Below are positions 31,530 to 43,872 of a DNA stretch of 64,000 nucleotides, in pieces; the first letter of the stretch is position 1, and each line of letters starts with the position of its first letter. The stretch is taken from contig CM061142.1 in assembly GCA_030789695.1 (NCBI GenBank), positions 569,523,281 through 569,587,280 on the forward strand. The letters are read 5' to 3'. Source of the stretch: Scilla litardierei. Lineage: Eukaryota > Streptophyta > Magnoliopsida > Asparagales > Asparagaceae. The position numbers and the translations under genes are program-made. The notes below the pieces were generated by a model that was not told the origin of the DNA, searched no databases, and saw nothing but the letters and a program-made list of their open reading frames with translations.

Positions 31530-33366
31530 TTATCTACGCAATTTAAAATGAGCATGAATTAATTAAAATTCAAATATTCATGCACAAAGAAATAAACAAG
31601 TAAAAATGCGGGGATCGGCCAGATACCCAAAATAGTACACAGTCCAAAGTTCGTTTACAGTCCATAAGAGAAAAAAAAATACAACTTTGGAAACCCAAAC
31701 TGGGTCCCTATATCTCCGTCTTCATATGCTGTTGCACCGAGCTTTGGCTTTTAATACAAATTTCTTCACTTACAAATTCTCTCAAAAGAAAAATAAAAGT
31801 GCAGGAATGTAAATATGTATTCAATGGCCGATCCCGAAAACACATTTTTATTTACTTAAACATCCACGCAGTTCTAAATATGCTACTGGCATAAAAATGT
31901 ACAACCACGCATATATCTCAAGCAAAACATATTTGTAAAGGAAACTAGAAAATATAATTATCTCGTAGACCACGTGAAAACATCATACACCGTTAGGTTA
32001 GATGACTAACGGCAGAGCGGTCTCAGGATCTTTGAGATAGTTATATTTTTAAAAATAGAGTCCTAGTAAAACATAGATTATAATATGCAAGAGGGATGTA
32101 TAAAATAATTTGTCAACAAGATTATTTTTGATTTTACTCAGGGGAGAGTCCCGTTAAAGAATTGGCTTCAGGCAATTATTTAGTATGCTAAATATAATTT
32201 TTGACCGATAGGTAATGGGGGCTGCAGGCCCAATTAAAATATTTTGTGTTATTGATACTCACAAATGGGCTTCTGGCCCAACTATCAATTTTAATTAAAT
32301 TTAGCCTACTTTAGGTTGGGGAAAACCCAATAATCCCCAAAACCGTAAGTTTGTCCTCACAATCTCCACCCTATTAGTTACTGATTTGGGTCATTGGCGG
32401 TGGCCAGACAACCCCCCCACGCAGCAGCCAGAGTAAAATATCCCCCCTGCTGCCCCGCAAGGGTGGAAGGCGACAGAGAAGAGCCCCCCCCCCCCCCCCC
32501 CCCGTCGGGGGGGATGCGATGCCGATCGGTCAAAGGACCCCCCCCCCCCCCCCCCCCGCTGGGGGGGCGCTGCAGATCCCCCCCGGCAGGGGGGCGCTGC
32601 GAATCGGCCCCCCGTCAGGGGGGCGCTGCCAGAGGAACCCCCCCCAGCTGGGGGGTGGGCGCTGCGAATCGGCCCCCCGTCAGGGGGGGCACTGCCGGAG
32701 GAACCCCCCCGCTGGGGGGTGGGCGCTGCGAATCGGCCCCCCCATCAGGGGGGCGCTGCCGGAGTAACCCCCTGCTGGGGGGTGGGCACTGCGAATCGGC
32801 CTCCCCCGTCATGGGGGGCGCTGTCGGAGGACCCCCCCCCCCCGCTGGGGGGTGGGCGCTGCGAGTCAGCGACAGAGGCCCCCCCGACTAGGGGGGCGGC
32901 GGCGGGTCAGCGACAGAGGCCCCCCCGACTTGGGGGCGGCGGCGGGTCAGCGACAGAGGCCCCCCCGACTGGGGGGGCGGCGGCGGGTCAGCGATAGAGG
33001 CCCCTCCCGACTGGGGGGGCGGCGGCGGGTCAGTGACAGAGGCCCCCTCCCCGACTGGGGGGCGGCGGCGCGAGGGATTAGAGTAGGGTTTTTTTTTCAT
33101 TTTAATTTTTACTTGTACTATAACAATGTAAAAATTATCATGTATTGTAATCTACGGGAAATAAAATTTTACCTCTAGATCGATGATCTAGGGACGACCG
33201 TAGATTAGAACCGTAGATAAAAATCTGAGCTCCCGAACGCCTTGAGGATGCCGCAACGCTGCAACCAATAGATTCCTCGCCGCAGTAACTATAGATTCCT
33301 TGCGCGTAGGGGATGAAAATTTTGTTGAAAAATTTGTGCTCAAGAGGAGAACACGTGCTGATAACG
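31530..33366 (-). other. 5' leader of copia 2
   Basis: About 1.8 kb untranslated leader, AT-rich apart from the C/G-run array at 32400-33080. It parallels the shorter GC block in the leader of copia 1. Confidence 0.7.
32400..33080. repeat. Minisatellite array of C-run/G-run palindromes
   Basis: About 14 units of 55-70 bp. One type is built on GGGGGGCGCTGC with GAATCGGCCCCCC, the other on GGCGGCGGGTCAGCGACAGA with CCCCCCGACTGGGGGGG. C runs reach 19 (32487-32505). Each unit can fold back or form G-quadruplex/i-motif structures. Frames at 32394-33178 are repeat artefacts. Confidence 0.88.
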
Positions 33367-33584
33367 TGTTATAGGATAATTGGATTCAAGAGATAGAGAG
33401 AGAAGCTTTCATAGCCAAAGGAATGAGTAACCATGGCCATAGGCCATGGTTCTCTATATATTGATATAGGGGAGGAGATGAAAGGCCTAAAGGAGACCAA
33501 GAGTCCCCATTACTCATAGTAATGAGGACTAATGATAGTGGGTAATGAAGGAGGGGAGGCCAAAGGCCTCCCTCATTCAAAACA
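33367..33584 (-). repeat. 5' LTR of copia 2
   Basis: About 218 bp. It shares 204 bp with the 3' LTR with about seven differences by eye. In sense it ends CCTATAACA, followed by the primer-site-like CGTTATCAGCACG. Confidence 0.85.
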
Positions 33585-34950
33585 CCGGCGCATTTATTTT
33601 GGACGTTTTTTCTTATTTTTTCTTGAATAATGAAAGCCGAGATAATATGGAAGAGCCCAAAAAAACGAGATAATAACAAGGGAGAATCATATAGATCAGG
33701 TGTCAACTGATAGATCAGTTACAAAACACAAAAAGGAGGGCCCATTAAAAGTACAAGCCCATATAGGACTTGTACTTTCCAATTCTTTGTGTCTTGGCGC
33801 CTGATGTATTAGATCTGGTGCCAACTTTTCTATATTATTCTCTAATAACAATAATATTAATGTGAAAATGTGAATAATTCCTTTTTAGCATTTTAGTGTT
33901 GTTTAACAAACAACACGTTGAAAGTTACCAAGAAGCAATTAGTCCAGTGACATCTCTCCACTTCTTTTTGGGACGTGACTATTTTACTGTTTTGTGTTGA
34001 ATCAAAGAAAACAAGTTGCAAGTTTTAAAAGATTTTGTTGTTGTGATGGGAAATGGTTAGAGCGTATGTGTTGTCGTAGTTGTGAGTCACTTGAAATTCT
34101 TACTTAAATGAAAAAAAAGGTTGTATGTGAAAAGTGATTATAGTCCATGGTTTAAATGTAATTTTTTTAAAAATTAATTTAAAATTAATTATCTTTAAGC
34201 CATAATTGAATAATAAGTAAACTTTAAAATATTAAAATATTCCTAATTAATATTTCGCTTATTTTTCAAGATAAATGATTCAATTGACTGGCAAAATTAA
34301 GTTTATTGTTGAGTCAATAAAATTGATGTTACTGTTCTCCAAGAGATCAATGGAGAGATAGTAGCATATGATGGGGACTAGGGGTGGGTAAAAACACGGT
34401 TCCGATTTCGAAAACGAATCTAATTCCGAATATTCGGACACTTCGAAATCAGAATCGGATTCAGGTTGAAGATTGTCACCCAATTTGGATTCAGATCGGA
34501 ATCGTGTTGAAAAAATTTGACCAATTTTAATTCAGATCGGATCAGCGTACTAGGTCAGTTGTATCCAACATTGAGACTTGGTTGTGTGATATTAATTCCA
34601 TAATAGATCGCCCAAAAACCTTATTTACACCACGCCTTGTATAATATTTTGTCCGATGTGGGACTAAATATGATCCGAAAGGCCAAAGCAGCAAAGGGGG
34701 GGGGGAGAAGATGCCAAAGCAGTGGGTGACGAAGTGGAAGGGGGCGGTGTGGCCGGGGTGGAAGATGGTGGCAGCAAGCTTGACGTCGGAAGGGACAGTG
34801 GACGGGTTGTTGGATAAGATGGATGGGGAGATGGTCTGAAGGATGCGGTAGAACGAGGGTTTGGACAAGCAGAAATTGTTCAGTCGGTAGGGGGTCGGAG
34901 GGGGGGTGTGGATGCGGCCAGGAAGTAGCGTGTTAACAACTGGGTTCCTG
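33585..34950. other. Intergenic, AT-rich
   Basis: No gene is recognised. A patch at 34380-34540 repeats GATTCAGATCGGAATCG-like words and begins AGGGGTGGGTAAAAA, possibly a decayed hAT-type end. Frames at 34280-34868 have no domain. Confidence 0.5.
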
Positions 34951-36871
34951 TCAACAGTAACAGGGGCTGACGTGGACTCCTTCGATGGGGTGTAGCCTCG
35001 TCAACTATTGATGTGGGACCCTTGGTTACTAGAACCAGGGTCGAGGAAGGCTGAGCTTCTGGCTTTGGGCTGGAGCTCGACTAGTCTCGCGGTCGAATAC
35101 GACGACCATTCGACCTTTCTGCTGGGTCGTGCCTCGAACGATCTGCACTACAGACAGTCATTAGGGGGTCGAATCTGGGTTCCGACCCAAATCCCCTCCG
35201 ATGCTTAAATTAGTAATGACTTAAGAAAGGCTTGGAGCTGTCAAGATCGACCCAAGGAAGATCGTCCGGATTCAGTCACCTCAAGCGTTTGGAGGAAGCA
35301 ATATATGAGTGGAAGAAAATGAGTTTGTTAGAGTACCTAGTATTTTGTACCTCTGGAGTCTGCCTTCTTTTGTTTGTCCTTCCTTTATTTATAGATAGAA
35401 GCATCTCCTCGGTGACGTTGGCGAATAACTGTCCCCAATTATAATGGCACGATCATTCCTCCTCAGTAGGCATAACCGTTGTCTACTCCTTCTGCCATTT
35501 ATGAACCCATAATCAACCGCTTTCTCAAGTTACGGAAGCTCAACGGGCAAATGATGTGCGGGTTTTGACCATGTTAACGGTTAGCCCTCCTTGTGGGCTT
35601 CATAGGCCTAGTGATGTTGAGTATTGGACTTCTCCCTGCTTGGTGTTAATGATGAGCAAACATGAATACTTGTGATTAATCCCCTATTTGTAGTTAATCC
35701 ATTGCCTAAGCATATCATAAAGATCAATTTGCAATGGATGACACTCAAAGATCATTGAAAGCAAAGGAAGTGGATTGGATGATCATAGATGGTGATTGAA
35801 GCTCCTAGAAGACTTCTAGCTCATGCGTTGGATAGAAGAGAGAGTTCTTCAAATGTAATTTTCTTGTTTCTCTTCTAGTATGTAGCTTAGAAGTAGAACT
35901 TTGTTGGAGCACACACACATCTTTATTTCAGTCTTAGGATATCATTAGATCAACTTTCCTTAGACTCCAATTCATTTCTATCTAGATTGTGCATGTCTTG
36001 ATTTCAACAGTCGACTGCTGAACGATTTACAGTCGCCTATCTCAAAACAGTCGACTGTGTTTTATTCTACAGTCGCCTGTTATGCACAAACTTTTTAAGT
36101 CTAGTTTTGGGCTTCTTGGCTTTAACTTATTCGGGCGACTGCTGTACATTGTGTTGAGTATTGGACTTCTCCCTACTTGGTGTTAAAGATGAGCAAACAT
36201 AAATACTTGTGACTAATCCCCTGTTTGCAGTTAATCCATTGCCTAAGCTTATTATGAAGATCTATTAGCAATGGATGATACTCAAAGATCATTGAAAGCA
36301 AAGGAAATGGATTGGATGATCGTAGATGGTGATTGAAGCTCCTAGAAGACTTCAAGCTCATGCGTTGAATAGAAGAGAGAGTTCGTCAAATGTAACTTTC
36401 TTGTTTCTCTTCTAGTATGTAGCTTAGAAGTAGAACTTTGTTGGAGCATACACACATCTTCATTTCAGTCTTAGGATATCATTAGATCAACCTTCCTTAG
36501 ACTCCAATTCATTTCTATCTAGATTGTGCATGCCATGATTTTAACAGTCGACTACTGAACGATTTATAGTCGTCTGTCTCAAAACAGTCAACTGTGTTTT
36601 GTTCTACAGTCGCCTGCTATGCACAAACTTTTTCAGTTTAGTTTTGGGTTTCTTAGCTTTAACTCTCACAGGCGACTTATGAACGATTTGAAAAACATCC
36701 TAGAGTGGGGTGAATAGGGTGTGTGTGGCACAAATTTTAAAACAATCACAATCACTGAGATAATCAGACACAGATATTTTTAACGGAGTGGCTCCCTGCC
36801 AAAACTCTGACCCCAAGACCTATGAGGATTTCACTTAATAAACCTGATCACACTTACGGGTAGTGATCTCA
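34951..36871. repeat. LTR-like or repeat DNA with a 527-bp tandem duplication
   Basis: Two copies start GTTGAGTATTGGACTTCTCC at 35626 and 36153. Each carries CAGTCGACTG/ACAGTCGCCTGT motifs near its end. Near 36700 is a TAGAGTGGGGTGAATAGGG motif like the start of insert C at 42040 (TAGAGGGGGTGAATAGG), typical of some plant LTRs. Athila-like element B begins at 36872. No coding sequence is seen. Confidence 0.6.
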
Positions 36872-37231
36872 TGATCGCGCCCCGGATACACGTCCCAGAG
36901 CGACGACACTGTAGTCTTACCGCAAGCGCACGGTGTAGCGGTGAGCGGGTATCGAACACAGGGATGCTTAATAACAGTGTCTACTTTAATCACCTGGCTA
37001 TAGGAAAAGTCGAGAAATGTTCACAAATATGCGGTCACAGTCGTTCAAATGTAATAAAGGAATAACGAATTAATAAAGACGCTTAGGGGATAGGGAGTCC
37101 CCGCTACTTGCCGTATCTCATCATTCTGACTCATAGGTTTCACAATTGCTAGACTTGAAACTTGGGTGAACTAGTTGCAACTAAATGTGGAACCAAGCTC
37201 ACGCTCTCGCGCTATTGTCGGTCTATAGCCA

Positions 37232-37536
37232 ACCTAGGGTAGGGTCCAATCTCTAGCAAACCCTAACCTAGGCAAACTAGCGTGAAGAACAACATCATCG
37301 TTCAATCGTATCTCGAGCCCACTCTCGTGCAAACTCGAGCTACGACCTAGGTTGGGATAGTTCCTACCCGTCCAATCTCTTGCAAACGGGTATTGGTATA
37401 GAATTGCAATCGAAAACCCTAGTTTCGGTCCAATCTCTTGCAAACCGATTCCGGAGAAATTCAATTGCAGCCCAATTCGAATATCTAGGGCTTCATATCG
37501 AATTGGGATCCAATCTCTTGCAAACCCCAATCGATA
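37232..37536 (-). promoter_or_regulatory. Stem-loop cluster, LTR of B (3')
   Basis: Five inverted repeats around TTTGCAAGAGATTGGA or its variant TTTGCACGAGAGTGGG. Stems include TACCCG/CGGGTA and TCGTAGCTCGAG/CTCGAGATACGA. One apical sequence carries a point change (TTTGCTAGAG). The cluster begins about 390 nt downstream of the TATA box, so it would be in the transcript. Confidence 0.85.
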
Positions 37537-37920
37537 TGAATCCCTAGCTATTCGTATTATAGCAATCCCAAACTAACCCTAATCAATCCTAGCAATAGTT
37601 TCACCAATTCATCACAAATCCGAAATTGGGCTCGTTGGATTCATCCCTAAGCCCTAAGAAGATGAACTACTCACAATTCATAATCAAATTCAATAGAAAT
37701 TCACAATCAAAATCAATAGAATTCATTGTTATATTCAAAATATCAATAAAAATGGAGTTTTTGAGAGAAAGAGAGACAAACCAATGAAGAACAAGATAGC
37801 ATCCAACAAAATCTCACTTTTCTCTCCTCTCTAAAAGCTCAATCTAATCCCTAAAAAGTTAATCTAAAAAGGCTGCAAAAGTTCTGAAAAAGGCTCTCTA
37901 AACTAGGTTAAAAACTGGGG

Positions 37921-37927
37921 TTAAATA
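37921..37927 (-). promoter_or_regulatory. TATA box of B 3' LTR
   Basis: TATTTAA on the minus strand in GGGGGGTATTTAACCCC, at the same relative place as in all five Athila-like LTRs. Confidence 0.6.
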
Positions 37928-38009
37928 CCCCCCAAAATCGCCCAAAAAACCCTGACGAAAATGCCCCTGCGCAGCCTTAAAATCGCAGTTTACGCTACAG
38001 GCAGCGCGG

Positions 38010-38400
38010 CTCACTCGGCCGAGTGACAAATGTCACTCGGCCGAGTGACGAACCCTGTACAGAAACAGAGAGTTGGAGGTCTCGGGGGTCGACTTCTCGG
38101 AGGTCACTCGGGCGGACGGCCTTTAGTCACTCGGGCGGACATCCTTTGTCACTCGAGCTGACGTCGATTGTCACTCGGGCGGACCGCGACTCGGAAATTG
38201 TCTGTATAAAAACAGTAAGTCTGGGATTTTTGCTGCTGCCATCTTGATGCCACTCGGGCGAGTGGGTATCCGTGGTTCGGCCGAGTGACATGGCGATACT
38301 CGGCCGAGTGCACGCTGATATAGCTCTGTTGCGTGTCCGATCTGGCCGGCCGAGCGGGATTCCGATGGTCGGCCGAGTGACTCCTTCACTCGGCCGAGTG
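38010..38400 (-). repeat. CACTCGGCCGAGTG palindrome array, B 3' LTR
   Basis: Repeated CTCGGCCGAGTG and CTCGGGCGGAC-type words immediately upstream (in sense) of the TATA box. Confidence 0.85.
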
Positions 38401-38700
38401 AAATACTCAAAGTGCCCAAACTTCATATTTTCGCCTCCTCGTCGCTCCTACGACGTTCTTAATTTCCTCTTCCACTCCTCTCCAATCGCGGAATACCCCT
38501 CAAGAGAGTTGTCGGTGACACTCCGGAGTGGGTGCATCTCAGAATCACTCCAAATCGCTCCAAATCTCCTGAAATACGACAAAAACAACAAATCGTGAAA
38601 AAGCATCGCAATATTGTCGAATAAACGTGAAAAACACGATTTGAGCGATCTAAATGGCATGCAAACATGCAGAAAAAAGGTGTAAAATACGGAGTGATCA

Positions 38701-40639
38701 AAATCCCCCAAGCTTACCTCTTACTCGTCCTCGAGAAAGATAAGTAAAAAGCGAACCCGGTGGATAAAGATAAAGAAAACGGCGGAAAGGCGGAAAATGG
38801 AAAACGAAAAACAAAATAGAAGACGAAGAGGGAAGTTGCTAGATCATTTTTCTCAGGACGTGGGTTTTGCTTACTCATATAGCATGCATCGAATATAAAA
38901 CACATGTCAAAGTCTTTTATTTTGATATCATAGTATAATGGTGCATTTGAAATAGAAAACCCAAGAATATCAATATAGCATGAAAATGGAATAATTCTAA
39001 TATTAACATCGTCTGAAGCATCTAAAGCGGTATACAATATCGTAGATCACACACTTTTCAATTGAATGTTTTCTATAAGGAGTATAAGAGATATCACACG
39101 ATAGAGTAGAAAGAATAGAAAAAGTGTGGTTTTCATGAAGTGAATGCTAAGCGTAGATTTCTGGATTTCGTGAAACTTTAGCAATCTCACCGAGTATAAA
39201 ATATTACTTAACATAGGTTGTCATGCACCGTCAAGTAGTCACTCTCACACATCATTGGATTCTCTCCCCCAAGCTTATCTATAAGCGTGGTGGCATATAC
39301 AAAACGATATTTACATCCCCGTTTCTTATGAAGCTCCAAAAGTCAAAGAAAACAAAAATAAAAGCAAAAGAGGGAAGAAAGAGAGAAAGGATATGAGATG
39401 GGATCGTTTTCGAACTTCTTTTCTCTTTCCTTCACTTATTCTCAAATCTTTTTCTTTTCTTTTTTTTTCTCTTTTTTTCCTTAACATATATACACAATGA
39501 TCCCAAATCAAAGAGAAGGATATACAAGTATTTTTTTTCTTTGGGTTTTGGGGAATTTGGAGCATGTGATTTTAATAACGGGGGAATGCCAATGATAGAA
39601 TCGCTAAAGGGGAGATTCACCAATGAATTTAAAATAGAGAAATTATGTTCAAGATATGTGGAGAAAGAAATAAATGTATCTCTCAGTTCACTCTATAGGA
39701 CGTGCATGACAACTTCAGCAGTGTAATATAATCTACTCAGTTTAATCTCAAAAAGTATACTAATCCAGATTTATCAAAGCTAGCATACATTTCAATCAAC
39801 CCGAAGTGAAGCGTACAAATCATGCAAATAGAAGTGATGTGAGAAAGGAAAGCAGTACTCCAGAGATAAGCATCAATGCGTGAATCTTGGTGTGTTTTCT
39901 ACGATAGCATACATATGAATCATCAGACATCAGCTAATAATAGAATTTCATCCATTTTCATACAGCAAAAGAGAGTGGGTTATTATTTCTAAATGCAAAG
40001 CAGAAAATAGCATATGATATCAGAAATAAAAAGCTATGACATGACAAATATAGCATGCATATAGAGAAAAGCTAACACCACGTCATCATCATCACAGAAA
40101 AGTCATCTCTAGCAAAAGATAAAAGAAAACAAAGATAAACGAAAATAAAACTATTTACAATGCAGCACACAAGAAGAATAAGAAAAACATGATGCATGGT
40201 AAAAAAATGAAAAAGTGATGGAAAATGGGTGTAAAAGTGGAAAAAACGAGGAAAAGCTAAAAATAAAGGTGACAAAAGCAAAAAGTGTGAGAACTCACTC
40301 CCCCAAGCTAAAGTGCACAGTGTCCTCAATGTGCGAAGTGTGGCACACCGAGAGACGTGGAATGGGTGGAGGGGGTGGGTATGCATGCATGATAAAAAGA
40401 AATAAAAATAACAAGATGAAAAATATGATGCGAATGGGATGCATGCAAGGATAAGAGTGATGCAGATATGTGTGTGCCACCAAAAATACTCTCCCTCACT
40501 TCCGAAGTAGGATATAGAATGATATGATCAAAATGCGGACAAAAATAGTGCTGGGAGGGGGGTGGGCAAAATCTCATCAGGACCAAGCAGAGAATGGGCA
40601 GCATAACGACAAAAAATATTGATGGCATCAAGGGTGTGC
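38701..40639 (-). other. 3' non-coding region of element B
   Basis: Three purine tracts of the AGCTTGGGGGA type end near 38702, 39267 and 40300 on the minus strand. The motif CACATTGAGGACACTGTGCA near 40330 is typical of Athila 3' regions. Short frames here are shadows. Confidence 0.7.
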
Positions 40640-42022
40640 CTAAGCTGGTGGTGCTGCGCCATCACCGTCCTTAGGCGGAGGTGGGGGCGGCGGCGGCTGG
40701 GTAACAGTCTGCTGGGTGGGTGGTGGTGGGGGTGGTGGGCGTAGAACTGTCTGCTGGGTGGATGGTGGTCGTGGCAGTCGCTCGAGGATCTGGGTCAGGC
40801 AAAAAATGAATGTCGGGAAGTAGCTCGAGGCGGTGCTGCATGGCAGTGACTGTGGAAGACAGAGCCCTAAAATCACCCCGCAGTCCACTCATCGCCCCCT
40901 CAAGAGCGCGAACGCTCTGAACTAAGGCGTCAGGGGGTGGTGGAGCGGAGGGACGGATAGGTCTAGGCTGAGCAGGTCGGGGCTGTCTAATACGGGCAGT
41001 GTAGGTGATCGGGACAGCAGTCATGGGTCGAAGGGTGCTGTGCTCACTAGTGGATGCCCAGCCTCAGTGCGAGGCTGGGACGCAGGCTGGTGTGAGGTGG
41101 AAGCAGCAGCAGTGGGAGTGGAAGACAAAATCGGTGACGAGGCAGCGAGAGAGGTCAGTGACACAGACGTGGGAACAGACGTCATGACACTCTCAGATAG
41201 GACGGCTGTCGTGGAGACAGAAAGGTCAACCGCTGGGGAGGAAGTGTGGGGTCCAAAAGGTGAAACCCCAGCGGAGATCAAAGTGGATAGTGTCTCCACG
41301 ACGGAAGTGAAGGAAGGCTCGTCGCTCTCAAGTATGGTGGGTGGACGCTCGGGTAGCAGAGAAGTGAGTGGCTCAACCGACAGGGGCACAGCAGTGGTGG
41401 TGGTAGGCGTTGTGGAAGGCGTGGTGGTAGGCTCAGCAAGTGTACTCCCGACACTGGCGAAGTGGGGACAGAAGTGTCGGGAGCGGCAGAAAGTGTAGGC
41501 TCAAGCTGAGGTAACACAGGGTCTACTGGTGCAGGGGGTGCCTGCTCAGCCTCCTCGGCCTCAAGCACGTAGGCGGCAGGGATCAGGAGATCCATCGCTG
41601 AAAGCCAGTCCTCGTGTGCTGGTCCGATGTGTGTCCGAGCGGGGCTCGGAAGGATCATGTAGTCAGCACCGAATGGACCGTGCAACCATACCCAGTGCCG
41701 CTGGCCGTGCAGACGAAGCATCTTCATCTGGGCCATGACGTCTATCGAGAGTGAAGTAGGGCCCAAAGGTCGACGCATGTCGGCCGGTAGGTCCTCGCCG
41801 GTCATCAGAGCTAGCAGGGTGATCAGGCCGTCGCAACATATCGGGGAGCGAGCGCCCACCGACACGATGATGCGGTCCAAAAACCAGCTAGCGACATCAA
41901 TCTCAACGCCGGGGACCATCGTAACACCATCCCAATCAAGAACTCTGGGGCGAGTCATCGCGTAGAGCATATAGAGCTCAGGCATCGACATCGTCCCAGG
42001 CTCGTACCTCACTAGAAAGGTG
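40640..42022 (-). pseudogene. Element B ORF2 remnant (Athila-type 3' ORF)
   Basis: Begins inside the conserved domain (ARYEPGTMSMPELYMLYAMT) at the border with insert C and continues into the Ser/Thr/Pro-rich part. A frame change occurs near 41460 and another at 41021-41024, where a stop overlaps the next ATG (ATGA). The C-terminal part has a short coiled-coil-like stretch (GAMSGLRGDFRALSSTVTAM) and polyproline. It is colinear with 59640-61326 of element D. Confidence 0.85.
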
Positions 42023-42716
42023 TGTTGGATCTGGATCGTAGCCTAGAGGGGGTGAATAGGCTAATAAAAATTCTCACGCAACCCACGAGAAATCCCACGC
42101 AGTTATAAGCACAGACAGGGCAATAAAAATCAATCACAGAATACGCACCGATATACCCTGGTTCGGTCGTCCCTACGACCTACTCCAGCCCCGAAAGCAA
42201 CTACTAGATAGATATGTAATCAAGTACAGCTACACAGTGAGTCAAGATCCCAAATCTAGTCTCACCTAGCTCGTACGCACACCACGTGCTCTACACTCTC
42301 AATCTAGTCAGATGCTCTCCCTCCGTGACGACTCCCAAAGTCGTCAGGTCCCCAAAAAGTAACAAGTAAACTGGTAAAGTTTTTCCCCTACGAGGATCTA
42401 ACACAACTACATAAAATAATAATAATAGAGTTTAGGAATCTCAGTTTGTGTAGCGGCGATGTCCTCGTCAATAAGCACAGGTCAGATCTGAGTCTGACTA
42501 AATGTCGTCTCTGGTCTCCTCAGCAACTCAAGTTGCAGCCTTGGTCTTTCGAAAGTTGTGCAATGTTCGTTAGCGTTTCACCTCTCAATTTTTGTTGCTC
42601 TTGATGGCCATTTCTTCGTGCGTGTCCTTTGATTCTCTTATTCTCAGAGTTTGTGAAATGGTGCCTTGGTGCGTGTGCAACTTGTGTCTCCTTTGTCACA
42701 TGCGGCTGTGCACAAC
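42023..42716 (+). mobile_element. Insert C, left part (unclassified LTR-like)
   Basis: Starts TGTTGGATCTGG directly where element B departs from element D, with GCCTAGAGGGGGTGAATAGG nearby, a motif known from plant copia LTRs. It is split by element A and resumes at 53505. No coding sequence is seen. It may be a solo LTR. Confidence 0.55.
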
Positions 42717-43009
42717 TGATCACTCCTTATTTTACACCTTTTTTCCGCATGATTGCATGCCATTCAGATCGCTCAAATCACGCTTTTCACGATTTATCGA
42801 CAATATTGCGATACTTTTCACGATTTGTTGTTTTTGTCGTATTTCAGGAGATTTGGAGCGATTTGGAGTGATCCCCTGATACGCCTACTCCAGAGTGTCA
42901 CCGATGACCTCCCCGAGGGGTATTTTGCTATTGGAGAGGAGCGGAAGAAGAAACAACGTCGCAGGAGCGACGAGGAGACAAAAACAAGCTGTTTGGGCAT
43001 TTTTGGTGT

Positions 43010-43410
43010 CTCACTCAGTCGAGTGAAGGAGTCACTCGGCCGACCAGCGAGACACCGCTCGGCCGACCAGATCGGACACGTTTCATGTGTGCATTCGGCC
43101 GAGCGTCGGAAGCCACATCGGCCGAGTGACGAGACTCCGTCCGCCCGAGTGGCACTCAGACGACGCCCATCAAAAAGTGCCAACTTACTGTTTTTCGTCT
43201 GCCTGAGCTTCAAAAGACCCACTCGGCCGAGTGGAAAATGCCGACCGCCCGAGTACATAGAAGCCATCGGCCGAGTGACGACAACTCACTCGGCCGAGCC
43301 ACCCCCGAAGCGAAGACCCCCGAAGACCAAGACTTACTGGAAATTCTCAGGGTTTGTCACTCTGCCGAGCGACTTTTGTCACTCGGCCGAGTGCGACGCA
43401 CTGCCTGTAG
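43010..43410 (+). repeat. CTCGGCCGAGTG palindrome array, A 5' LTR
   Basis: More than ten CTCGGCCGA or close words, including the 14-bp perfect palindrome CACTCGGCCGAGTG, between about 470 and 70 bp upstream of the TATA box. Confidence 0.88.
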
Positions 43411-43477
43411 CGTAAATTGCGATTTTCAGGCTGCGCAGGGGCATTTTGGTCACAGTTTTTTGGACGATTTTGGGGGG

Positions 43478-43484
43478 TATTTAA
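43478..43484 (+). promoter_or_regulatory. TATA box of A 5' LTR
   Basis: TATTTAA within GGGGGGTATTTAACCCC. The same sequence occurs in the 3' LTR at 52346-52352. Confidence 0.6.
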
Positions 43485-43872
43485 CCCCAGTTTTTAACCT
43501 AGGTTGGAGAGATTTTTTCTTTACTTTTTGCAGCTTTTTAGATAAAACTTTTTAGCTTTAGATTTTTGTGATTGGAGAGGAGAGAAAAGTTTATTTTTGT
43601 TGGATTCTTGGAGAACTCTATTGGTTTGTCTCCCTCTCCATTAAAAACCTCATTTTTATTGCTTATTTGAATATTGTGATGAATTCTCTTGTTATTTCCA
43701 TTGTTTATTCGTGCATTTGTGATATGAATTGTGAGTAGTCTATACGTCATGGGGCGTGGGGATGAACCCTACGAGCCCAATTTCTTATTTGTGATGATTG
43801 GGTAGAAATATTGCTAGAATTGCTATTAGGGTTAGTTTGGGATCGACTTACTACGGATAGCTAGGTGTTCAT

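Larger units (their letters stand above)
26516..33584 (-). mobile_element. Ty1/copia LTR retrotransposon 2
   Basis: A near-complete copia on the minus strand: 5' LTR 33367-33584, primer-site-like CGTTATCAGCACG just inside it, a long leader with a GC array, gag (30517-31529), pol (26918-30388), polypurine tract and 3' LTR 26516-26730. The LTRs differ at about seven positions plus small indels near the internal edge. No matching TSD is seen (TCAAT against CCGGC). Pol has a single nonsense codon and gag a single frame change, so this copy is far better preserved than copia 1. Confidence 0.92.
36872..38700 (-). repeat. 3' LTR of element B
   Basis: 1829 bp. In sense it starts TGATCACTCCGTATTTTACA, after the purine tract AGCTTGGGGGATTT, and ends GGCGCGATCA. 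It holds the palindrome array, TATA box (37921-37927) and stem-loop cluster listed separately. Confidence 0.92.

Noticed and set aside
32394..33178. Gly/Pro/Arg-rich frames on both strands
   Set aside because: Products of the C-run/G-run minisatellite.
26516..33584. TSD for copia 2
   Set aside because: Tried both plausible LTR edges; the flanks (TCAAT or TAGAT against CCGGC) do not match, so none is claimed.
42753..43415. 220-residue plus-strand frame in the A LTR (also 51621-52181)
   Set aside because: Located in LTR U3 with the palindrome array; the frame depends on the repeat and is broken in B, D and E.
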